DNA from: Mycobacteriaceae bacterium
Lineage (GTDB): Bacteria; Actinomycetota; Actinomycetes; Mycobacteriales; Mycobacteriaceae
NCBI GenBank assembly: GCA_013362555.1
Contig: JABFVX010000423.1
Span: forward strand, 1 to 5,197
Length of the DNA: 5,197 nt
Direction of reading: 5' to 3'
Positions 1 through 5,078 of this stretch are shown in pieces. How positions within the stretch are numbered: the stretch's first letter is position 1; each line of letters opens with the position of its first letter. The notes beneath the pieces were generated by a model. The model did no database searches, was not told the DNA's origin, and was given only the letters and a program-made list of their open reading frames with translations. The position numbers and the translations under genes are program-made.

Positions 1-20
1 ACACCCGCAGCTGCGGGTGT
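1..20. repeat. Perfect 20-bp palindrome, possible terminator or operator
   Basis: The first 20 bases are their own reverse complement. As RNA they give an 8-bp stem (ACACCCGC with GCGGGTGT) closed by AGCT. No T-run follows, so a classical Rho-independent terminator is not supported; a terminator of an upstream gene or a dimeric-regulator operator are both open. The repeat starts at the window edge and may extend further left. It is unrelated in sequence to the two long palindromes at 2211-2263 and 4997-5061. The half-site GGGTGTG recurs at 34-40 and 70-76, ahead of the transporter start. Confidence 0.6.
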
Positions 21-78
21 GAACGCGAGCTTCGGGTGTGGCTGTGTGTGGAATCGGGCGCGGGGGCGGGGGTGTGGC

Positions 79-84
79 TAGGCT
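79..84 (+). promoter_or_regulatory. -10 element TAGGCT of the AI-2E transporter gene, leaderless
   Basis: TAGGCT fits the actinobacterial SigA -10 pattern TANNNT. Its last T at 84, taken as -7, puts the transcription start at about 91, against the GTG at 92. No Shine-Dalgarno sequence is visible and no convincing -35 box lies 16-19 nt upstream. The same arrangement occurs before the three other plus-strand genes of the window. Confidence 0.6.
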
Positions 85-91
85 CAACGGG

Positions 92-1309
92 GTGAGTGGG
101 AAACAAGCGGGGGACGAGCCCCACGGGCATCCGGCGGACGCGGTGCACCCGATCGTGCGGGTTGGCGCCGAGTGGGCGTGGCGGCTACTGGTATTGGCAG
201 GCGCGCTGTGGGTGGTGTTCACCGTGGCGCACAAGCTGTCCGAGGTCGTCATACCGGTGCTGATCGCGCTGCTGTTCGCGGCGCTGTTGATGCCGCTGGT
301 CGATCAGTTGCAGCGCTGGCGCATTCCGCGCGGCATCGGGGTGGCGGTGGCGCTGATCGGGTCGATCGCGCTGCTGGCGGGCATCCTGACCTTCGTCGTG
401 CAGCAATTCATCGACGGTCTGCCGCAGCTGACCGACCAGTTCACCGACAGCGTCCGCCGATCGCAGAACTGGCTTGTCGAGGGTCCGCTGCACTTGAGCA
501 AGGAGCAGATTCACTCCGCGGGCGACACGATCGTCAAGTCCGTCAAGCAGAACCAGGACACCCTCACCAACGGCGCTTTCACCACCGCGACGCTGATCAT
601 GCAGATCGTGTCCGGGGCGTTCCTGACCTTGTTCATCACGATCTTCTACCTGTACGGGGGCGACCAGATCTGGCGCTTCATCACCAAGGTCGTGCCCACT
701 CCGGCCCGCGAGCGGGTGCGGCTGGCCGGGGCGCTCAGTTTCCGCTCGCTGGTCGGGCTGGTGCGGGCCACCGTGGCCGTGGCCGCCGTGGACGCCGTCG
801 GCATCGGGGCGGGCCTGGCGATCGTCGGGGTGCCGCTGGCGCTGCCGCTGGCCTCGATCGTGTTCATCACCGCCTTCATCCCGATCGTCGGTTCGGTGAT
901 CGGCGGGTTCGTCGCGGTGTTCATCGCGCTGGTCACCAAGGGCTTCGTGGCCGCGCTGGTGACTCTGGGCATCATCATCGCGGTGATGCAGCTGGAGGGC
1001 CACGTCCTGCAGCCGCTGTTGCTGGGCCGCGCGGTGCGGATTCACCCGCTCGCGGTGGTGCTCGCCGTGGCGGCGGGCTTCGTCACCGCGGGCATCGCGG
1101 GCGCGCTGTTCGCCTTCCCGCTGGTCGCCGTGCTCAACACCGCCATCCGCTCCCTGCTGGCCACCGCCCCGGGGCACGAGTCCGCCGACGCCGACGCTCC
1201 GACCGAGGAGCCGCCCGGAGAGGGCCCGCCCACCGTCCGCCCCGACCAGCCCGACGACCCCGAGAAGCACCTCGACCCCGATAGATCCCTCACCGGCCCC
1301 GTCGACTGA
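92..1309 (+). CDS. AI-2E family transporter (TqsA/PerM/YdiK-type membrane protein)
   Basis: Encodes a 405-residue polytopic inner-membrane protein. Hydrophobic segments lie near residues 28-46, 51-70, 82-106, 165-187, 222-247, 250-281, 285-303 and 318-352, matching the eight-helix plan of the family. A soluble stretch at about 107-163 separates helices 3 and 4. Family hallmarks are FIPIVGSVIGG (263-272) and the run QLEGHVLQPLLLG (300-312) followed by RIHPLAVVLAVAAGF. The tail from about 360 is hydrophilic, acidic and proline-rich, probably disordered in the cytoplasm. Some family members export autoinducer-2 and others are Na+/H+ antiporters; the substrate cannot be told from sequence. The GTG at 92 is preferred over in-frame GTGs at 38 and 74 because it sits 7 nt after TAGGCT; the extra N-terminus would be glycine/arginine-rich leader translation. 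Converges on purC, 6 bp away. Confidence 0.9.
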   Translation: MSGKQAGDEPHGHPADAVHPIVRVGAEWAWRLLVLAGALWVVFTVAHKLSEVVIPVLIALLFAALLMPLVDQLQRWRIPRGIGVAVALIGSIALLAGILTFVVQQFIDGLPQLTDQFTDSVRRSQNWLVEGPLHLSKEQIHSAGDTIVKSVKQNQDTLTNGAFTTATLIMQIVSGAFLTLFITIFYLYGGDQIWRFITKVVPTPARERVRLAGALSFRSLVGLVRATVAVAAVDAVGIGAGLAIVGVPLALPLASIVFITAFIPIVGSVIGGFVAVFIALVTKGFVAALVTLGIIIAVMQLEGHVLQPLLLGRAVRIHPLAVVLAVAAGFVTAGIAGALFAFPLVAVLNTAIRSLLATAPGHESADADAPTEEPPGEGPPTVRPDQPDDPEKHLDPDRSLTGPVD

Positions 1310-1315
1310 CGCCGG

Positions 1316-2146
1316 TTACCAGCGCCGGCCGGTCAGGCGTTCATAGGCCTGGATGTACTTGTCCCGGGTGGCGGCGACGATGTCGGCGGGGATCTCCGGG
1401 CCGGGCGAAGTCTTGTCCCAGCCGGTGCCGGTGGCCCAGTCACGGACGAACTGCTTGTCGAACGAGGGCTGCGGGCCGCCGGGCTGCCAGCGCTCGGCGT
1501 CCCAGAAGCGCGACGAATCGGAGGTGAGCATCTCATCGCCAATGGTGAGAACGCTTCCATTCCAACCGAATTCGAACTTCGTGTCGGCGATGAGGATGCC
1601 GTTGTCGGCAGCCTCGGCCGCGCCCTTGGCGTAAATCTCCAGGGTACGGTCGCGCAAACGCTCCGCGGTGTCCTTGCCCACCAGGTCGACGACCTCGGCG
1701 AAGGTCATCGGGGCGTCGTGGCCGCCGTCGGAGACCTTCGTGGTGGGGGTGAAGATCGGCTCCGGCAGCCGGTCCCCGTCGCGCAGACCGGCCGGCAGCG
1801 GCAACCCGCACACCGTGCCGGACGCGCGGTACTCGACCAGCCCGGACCCGGTGAGGTAGCCGCGTGCGATGCACTCCACCGGGATCATCTCCAGCGGCGT
1901 GCATCGAATCGCGCGGCCCGCGAACTCGGCGGGCACGTCGGTGGCCGAAAGCACGTGGTTGGGAATGTCGGCGAACCGCTCGAACCAGTACAGCGACAGT
2001 TGCGTGAGCAGTGCGCCTTTGTCCGGGATCGGCGTCGGCAGTCCGACGTCGTAGACCGACACCCGGTCCGATGCGACCAGCAGCAGGGTCTCGCCATCCC
2101 GGTACAGGTCCCGGACCTTGCCCGCATGCACGTGTTCGACAGTCAC
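1316..2146 (-). CDS. purC: Phosphoribosylaminoimidazole-succinocarboxamide synthase (SAICAR synthase)
   Basis: Cytosolic enzyme of de novo purine synthesis that joins CAIR and L-aspartate using ATP to give SAICAR. The 276-residue product has the N-terminal nucleotide-binding motif GKVRDLY (9-15), then SDRVSVYD (26-33) and IPDKG (40-44). SAICAR-synthetase signature 1 is IPVECIARGYLTGS (88-101), signature 2 is IADTKFEFG (186-194), and DEMLTSDSSRFW (204-215) and SFDKQFVRDW (228-237) follow. Length is a little below the roughly 300 residues common for actinobacterial PurC, mainly from a shorter N-terminus and C-terminus; all core motifs are intact. Start: GTG at 2146 (reading leftward) is preferred because a weak -10-like TTGAAT ends 6 nt before it; an in-frame TTG at 2158 would add four residues. 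The stop codon is TAA. It is divergent from the adenylyl cyclase and has no other purine gene beside it in the window. Confidence 0.96.
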   Translation of the reverse strand: MTVEHVHAGKVRDLYRDGETLLLVASDRVSVYDVGLPTPIPDKGALLTQLSLYWFERFADIPNHVLSATDVPAEFAGRAIRCTPLEMIPVECIARGYLTGSGLVEYRASGTVCGLPLPAGLRDGDRLPEPIFTPTTKVSDGGHDAPMTFAEVVDLVGKDTAERLRDRTLEIYAKGAAEAADNGILIADTKFEFGWNGSVLTIGDEMLTSDSSRFWDAERWQPGGPQPSFDKQFVRDWATGTGWDKTSPGPEIPADIVAATRDKYIQAYERLTGRRW

Positions 2147-2152
2147 CCGGGC

Positions 2153-2158
2153 ATTCAA
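2153..2158 (-). promoter_or_regulatory. Weak candidate -10 (TTGAAT) of purC
   Basis: Read on the minus strand, TTGAAT ends 6 nt before the GTG at 2146, the same spacing as in the DUF3054 gene at the right end of the window. It has the first and last T of TANNNT but T instead of A at position 2. I saw no TANNNT hexamer on the minus strand between 2147 and 2310, so this is the best available candidate. It overlaps the alternative TTG start. Confidence 0.3.
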
Positions 2159-2170
2159 TCAGAGCCGACC

Positions 2171-2201
2171 CCCAGCCCGTTCGAGCGCTCGGGTGGCTGG
2201 G
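2171..2201. repeat. Imperfect inverted repeat in the purC/cyclase intergenic region
   Basis: CCCAGCC (2171-2177) is the reverse complement of GGCTGGG (2195-2201). At the centre is the perfect 10-bp palindrome CGAGCGCTCG (2182-2191). The nearly shared centre makes a dyad about three helical turns long, 25 bp upstream of the purC start. It could be an operator for a dimeric regulator acting on purC, or a hairpin if a longer purC transcript exists. No known regulator motif is recognised. Confidence 0.35.
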
Positions 2202-2210
2202 TGACAATCC

Positions 2211-2263
2211 CTCCAGAATGACCCATGAAGTGCGTTGGCTGCACGTCATGGGTCATTCTGGAG
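2211..2263. repeat. Dispersed palindromic intergenic repeat, copy 1
   Basis: A 53-nt element with 23-bp arms, 2211-2233 and 2241-2263. The outer 18 bases, beginning CTCCAGAATGACCC, pair perfectly; then comes one A/G mismatch (2229 with 2245), and four more pairs close the arms around a 7-nt loop. It matches bases 5003-5055 at 46 of 53 positions, with the same length and the same central G (2237 here). It lies between divergently transcribed purC and the cyclase, so it does not sit after any gene and is unlikely to serve as a terminator here. No target-site duplication is seen in the flanks. It resembles a REP-, ERIC- or MITE-type repeat in form; I do not recognise a named family. Confidence 0.9.
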
Positions 2264-2284
2264 AGCACACGACGCCGCGGTTTA

Positions 2285-2296
2285 CGGTGTCTACCG
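2285..2296. promoter_or_regulatory. Small dyad next to the cyclase -10, possible operator
   Basis: CGGT (2285-2288) and ACCG (2293-2296) are inverted around GTCT and end one base before the TAGATT hexamer at 2298. A repressor bound here would block the cyclase promoter. The arms are only 4 bp, which is easily a chance match in DNA this GC-rich. Confidence 0.2.
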
Positions 2297-2297
2297 C

Positions 2298-2303
2298 TAG
2301 ATT
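2298..2303 (+). promoter_or_regulatory. -10 element TAGATT of the adenylyl cyclase gene, leaderless
   Basis: TAGATT fits TANNNT and ends 7 nt before the GTG at 2311, predicting a transcript that starts at or one base before the start codon. There is no Shine-Dalgarno sequence between it and the GTG, and no clear -35 box. Copy 1 of the long palindrome ends 34 nt upstream of this hexamer. Confidence 0.6.
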
Positions 2304-2310
2304 GGTCAGC

Positions 2311-3909
2311 GTGGAAGCGCCTTTGGACTTGGTCAAGCAGACCATGCGTACGCGCTGGCCGCTGTATGTCGGGTCGATGCTGGCCGCCAATCTGTTCGGC
2401 GCCCTTCTGGTGTACGTCTTCATCCGGCACGGACTCCCGCTGACCTCGCAGGCCAAAGAGCAGCCCTTCCACCGAGACAGCCCTTACATCCTGGCCGCAA
2501 TAGCGCTGTGTTTCGCAACGCTGAGTCTGGCCGCGTCCGCCGTCATGCTGCGGCCGGTGATGCGGTGGCAGGTCCGCGGCGGGCCGCCCACCCGCAAGGA
2601 GCAGGCCGCCACACTGCACGCACCGCTGCGGCAGTCGATCGTCCACTTGGTGCTGTGGGCGATCGGCGGCGGCTTCTACCTCGCCCTCATCTACACCCAG
2701 GCCCGCGAAATCACCGGCGCCGCCGCCGTCACCATCGCCATGGCGGCGACGACCGTGTTCGGCTTCACGTTCATGCTCGGCGAGCGCATCCTGCGGCCGG
2801 TGGCCGCCGAAGCGCTGACCGAAGGCCGACACGGCGGCGGGCTCACCCCAGGCGTCTGGACCAGGATGGGCCTGACCTGGGGTCTGGGCACGGTGGCCCC
2901 GACCATCGGCATCATCCTGCTGTGCGTCGTGCAGCTCACCACCAAGCTGCAGTTCTCCGCCAAGTCGCTGGCCACCGCGATCATGGTGCTGGGACTCGTG
3001 GTGATCTTCCAGGCGCTGGCGCTGTCGGTGCTGACCTCCGCGAGCATCTCCGACCCGGTGCAACAGCTCACCAGGGCCATCGAGAAAGTGCAGGCGGGCG
3101 AACCGGATGTGCGCGTCGAGGTGTTCGACGGCAGCGAGATCGGCCAACTCCAGGTCGGATTCAACCGGATGATGGAGGAGGCCGCGGAGCGGCGCAAGCT
3201 GCAGGAGCTGTTCGGCCGCCACGTCGGCGAGGACGTGGCGCGCCGCGCCCTGGAGCACGGAACCGAACTGGGCGGCGAGACCCGGTTCGTGGCGGTGTTG
3301 TTCGTGGACATGGTCGGCTCCACCGCCACCGCGGCCGAACGCCCGCCCACCGAGGTGGTCAGCCTGCTCAACGAGTTCTTCCGGGTGGTGGTCGACGTCG
3401 TGGACCGGCACAACGGGCTGCTCAACAAGTTCATCGGCGACGCCGCGCTCGCCATCTTCGGCGCTCCGCTGGACCGTCCCGACGCTCCGACCGCGGCGCT
3501 GTCGGCCGCCCGCGAGCTGCGAGCGGCGCTCACCGAGGTGGCCGGGCTCGACATCGGCATCGGGGTCTCAGCCGGGTTGGCCGTGGCCGGGAACATCGGC
3601 GGCCGCAACCGGTTCGAGTACACCGTGATCGGCGACCCGGTGAACGAAGCCGCCCGGCTCACCGAGTTGGCGAAGGAACACCCCAGCCGGGTGTTGGCCT
3701 CCAGCAGCGCGCTGTACTTCGCCGACGACGGCGAGCGCGCACACTGGGAACCCGGCGGCGAGGTGCGATTGCGCGGCCGCCGCCGCAAGACGGAACTGGC
3801 GTGGCCGTCCGATCCGGTGCCGGATCGAACCGCAACGCCGAACGGGACCGGCCCCGCCGTTATTGGCGATTTCTCACAGGCTGCCCGGCAAGCCGGCGAG
3901 TTAGGCTGA
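2311..3909 (+). CDS. Membrane-bound class III adenylyl cyclase with HAMP domain
   Basis: Makes cAMP from ATP at the inner face of the membrane. The 532-residue product has six predicted helices (about 17-38, 59-80, 109-129, 137-157, 184-208, 219-242), a HAMP domain from about 243 to 294 with the conserved DP (248-249), a coupling segment KLQELFGRHV, and a catalytic domain at about 322-495. Predicted catalytic residues are present: metal-binding D333 in FVDMVGST and D377 in NKFIGDA, purine-contacting K373, and transition-state N445 and R449 in PVNEAARL. The usual second adenine-selecting Asp is Thr (T438 in EYTVIGD), as in class IIIb enzymes. The layout matches the M. tuberculosis Rv1318c/1319c/1320c/Rv3645 group. 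The membrane part is presumably a sensor; its ligand is unknown. Start GTG 2311 is chosen from the TAGATT 7 nt upstream; the frame stays open to 2011, but that extension runs through the palindrome and antisense to purC. The C-terminal 30 residues look disordered. Confidence 0.92.
   Translation: MEAPLDLVKQTMRTRWPLYVGSMLAANLFGALLVYVFIRHGLPLTSQAKEQPFHRDSPYILAAIALCFATLSLAASAVMLRPVMRWQVRGGPPTRKEQAATLHAPLRQSIVHLVLWAIGGGFYLALIYTQAREITGAAAVTIAMAATTVFGFTFMLGERILRPVAAEALTEGRHGGGLTPGVWTRMGLTWGLGTVAPTIGIILLCVVQLTTKLQFSAKSLATAIMVLGLVVIFQALALSVLTSASISDPVQQLTRAIEKVQAGEPDVRVEVFDGSEIGQLQVGFNRMMEEAAERRKLQELFGRHVGEDVARRALEHGTELGGETRFVAVLFVDMVGSTATAAERPPTEVVSLLNEFFRVVVDVVDRHNGLLNKFIGDAALAIFGAPLDRPDAPTAALSAARELRAALTEVAGLDIGIGVSAGLAVAGNIGGRNRFEYTVIGDPVNEAARLTELAKEHPSRVLASSSALYFADDGERAHWEPGGEVRLRGRRRKTELAWPSDPVPDRTATPNGTGPAVIGDFSQAARQAGELG
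3902..3907 (+). promoter_or_regulatory. -10 element TAGGCT of the flippase-like gene, inside the end of the cyclase gene
   Basis: TAGGCT ends 7 nt before the GTG at 3915. It spans the last bases of the cyclase codons TTA-GGC and the first base of its TGA stop. The predicted transcript starts at about 3914, giving a leaderless message. The local DNA (3861-3914) is less GC-rich than its surroundings, as expected for a promoter. No convincing -35 box is visible. Confidence 0.5.
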
Positions 3910-3914
3910 TATCC

Positions 3915-4997
3915 GTGTTGCCCCCCGCCGACGAAGGCCAGCTGACCCCAGCGCGTCGCTGTCGCGGGAAAATGTGGTGGCTGAAGTGGGTCCTCGGCGG
4001 CCTGCTGGTCGCCCTGCTGGTCGGCGAAGGCATCGTCCTATGGCCGCATTTGCACCAATCGCTGCAAACGCTGAAAAATGTGCAGTGGGGCTGGATGGCG
4101 CTGGCGGTGTGGGCCGAGGCCATTTCCTTCAGTGCTTTCGCCCGAATTCAGAAGCAGCTGTTGCACTCCGGCGGGGTCGAAGTCAGCCAGTCGAAATCAC
4201 TGGCGGTCATCTACGCCGCCAACGCCATGTCGGTGACACTGCCCGCGGGCCCGGTGTTCTCGACCGCCTTCACCTACCGGTGCACTCGGCGCTGGGGCGC
4301 CACCCCGCTCGTGGCGTCGTGGCAGCTGGCGATGTCCGGGGTGATCGCGGCCGCGGGGCTCGCGTCGCTGGGCTTCGGCGGCGCGCTGATCGCCAGCGGC
4401 TCGGTGAATCACCCCTTCACCCTGGCTTTCACGCTGGCGGTGTTGATCGGGCTGGCCTGGATCGGGCACTACGCGGCCCGGCATCCGCAGCAGGTCGAGC
4501 GCGCGCTGCGCGCGGTGCTGCGGGGCGTCAACCGGCTGCGCGGCAAACCGGACGACGACGGCATGCACAAGGTCAAGGAGATCCGCGACCAGCTCGAGTC
4601 GGTCGCGATCGGCAAGACCGACGCGGTGTTGACGCTGGTCTGGACCCTCGGCCACCGCATCGGCGATGTGGCCTGCCTCGGCTTCGTCTGCTACGCCGTC
4701 GGCGCCCACCCGTCCTGGGCAGGCCTGATGATCGCCTTCGCCGTCGGCAAGGCCGTCGGCACCATCCCCGGCGCTCCCTCCGGGCTCGGCTACGCGGACG
4801 CGGCCCTGGTGCTCGCCCTGACCGGAACCGCGGGCATGCCCGCCTTCCAAGCCGTCGCGGCCGCGCTGCTGTACCGGCTGATCAGCCTGGTGCTCGCGGC
4901 CATCATCGGCTGGATCGTGTTCCTCTTCCTGTTCCGTCGCCGCCGCCAAGCCGAAGACGCCGAACTCGACGCCGAACTGGATGCCGAGCGGGGCTGA
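3915..4997 (+). CDS. Flippase-like integral membrane protein (LPG synthase TM / UPF0104, YbhN-type)
   Basis: A 360-residue polytopic inner-membrane protein. Hydrophobic segments lie near 23-43, 58-77, 95-118, 131-160, 168-187, 236-262, 268-284, 292-304 and 315-340. Family features are the loop SVTLPAGPVFSTAFTYR (106-122) and the glycine/proline motif IPGAPSGLGYADAAL (284-298), which corresponds to the PGGLGxxE-type motif of the family. It resembles the N-terminal flippase half of MprF but has no aminoacyl-transferase domain, so it is not a lysyl-PG synthase; lipid or polyprenyl-linked substrate movement is the usual inference, with substrate unknown. A charged loop (about 188-233) precedes a short RRRR cluster and an acidic AELDAELDAE tail encoded by a 12-nt tandem repeat at 4959-4982. 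GTG 3915 is chosen because TAGGCT lies 7 nt upstream; ATG 3972, just before the first helix, is the alternative. It starts 5 bp after the cyclase stop, so co-transcription is also possible. Confidence 0.85.
   Translation: MLPPADEGQLTPARRCRGKMWWLKWVLGGLLVALLVGEGIVLWPHLHQSLQTLKNVQWGWMALAVWAEAISFSAFARIQKQLLHSGGVEVSQSKSLAVIYAANAMSVTLPAGPVFSTAFTYRCTRRWGATPLVASWQLAMSGVIAAAGLASLGFGGALIASGSVNHPFTLAFTLAVLIGLAWIGHYAARHPQQVERALRAVLRGVNRLRGKPDDDGMHKVKEIRDQLESVAIGKTDAVLTLVWTLGHRIGDVACLGFVCYAVGAHPSWAGLMIAFAVGKAVGTIPGAPSGLGYADAALVLALTGTAGMPAFQAVAAALLYRLISLVLAAIIGWIVFLFLFRRRRQAEDAELDAELDAERG
4959..4982 (+). repeat. 12-nt tandem repeat within the flippase-like gene
   Basis: GCCGAACTCGAC is followed directly by GCCGAACTGGAT and then GCCGAG, giving the acidic AELD-AELD-AE tail of the protein. 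Two near-identical units at the extreme 3' end of a gene suggest slippage and are probably tolerated as cytoplasmic tail variation. Confidence 0.6.
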
Positions 4998-5061
4998 CCA
5001 ACCTCCAGAATGACCCGTGACGTGCGCTGAGCGCACGTCACGGGTCATTCTGGAGGTTGGT
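4997..5061. repeat. Dispersed palindromic intergenic repeat, copy 2 (perfect 65-nt palindrome)
   Basis: Arms 4997-5028 and 5030-5061 are perfectly complementary over 32 bp around a single central G at 5029; as RNA this is an extremely stable hairpin with a 3-nt TGA loop. Its core 5003-5055 is the second copy of the element at 2211-2263. The first base is the last base of the flippase-like gene's stop codon, and the last lies 5 nt before the -10 of the next gene, so the palindrome fills almost the whole intergenic space. It could end transcription of the upstream gene or protect its 3' end, and it covers the -35 region of the downstream promoter. There is no U-run after it. Confidence 0.93.
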
Positions 5062-5066
5062 ATCGC

Positions 5067-5072
5067 TAGGCT
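5067..5072 (+). promoter_or_regulatory. -10 element TAGGCT of the DUF3054 gene, leaderless
   Basis: TAGGCT ends 6 nt before the GTG at 5079, placing the predicted transcription start exactly on that codon. The -35 region (about 5044-5049) falls inside the right arm of the long palindrome. The GGAGG at 5052-5056 is too far (22 nt) from the GTG to act as a ribosome-binding site and is itself part of the palindrome. Confidence 0.6.
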
Positions 5073-5078
5073 TGCTCG

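Noticed and set aside
185..1270. A 361-residue minus-strand frame opposite the AI-2E transporter.
   Set aside because: Its composition is His/Arg/Gln/Gly/Asp-rich without domains, the usual complement-strand shadow of a real GC-rich membrane-protein gene.
1311..1329. A small GCCGG/CCGGC hairpin at the transporter-purC junction as a terminator.
   Set aside because: Five base pairs with a 9-nt loop and no T-run is expected by chance in this GC content.
2200..2275. An insertion sequence or transposon remnant at copy 1.
   Set aside because: No transposase fragment and no target-site duplication were found in the flanks; a non-autonomous MITE cannot be excluded but is not shown.
2011..2310. A 100-residue N-terminal extension of the cyclase.
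   Set aside because: It would run antisense through the purC start and through the long palindrome, has no recognisable domain, and bypasses the well-placed TAGATT and GTG at 2298-2313.
2155..3411. A 418-residue minus-strand frame opposite the cyclase, and a 320-residue one opposite the flippase-like gene (4197-5159).
   Set aside because: Both are low-complexity antisense shadows. Both also run through a long palindrome, whose ATGACC-containing arms supply start codons in each direction and so create false ORF starts.
2508..3914. The flippase-like reading frame stays open for about 1.4 kb upstream through the cyclase gene, giving an apparent 829-residue protein.
   Set aside because: The translated extension is low-complexity Arg/Ala/Gly/Pro-rich sequence typical of an off-frame reading of GC-rich DNA, while the cyclase frame there has full motifs. 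The membrane protein homology begins after the GTG at 3915.
3915..4997. Full lysylphosphatidylglycerol synthase (MprF).
   Set aside because: The protein is only 360 residues and consists of the transmembrane flippase-like part; the C-terminal aminoacyl-transferase domain is absent and the next gene is unrelated.
4997..5061. Copy 2 of the palindrome as a simple Rho-independent terminator.
   Set aside because: There is no T-run after the stem on either strand, and the same core occurs at 2211-2263 between divergent genes where a terminator is not needed. A 3'-end role is possible but does not explain the element.
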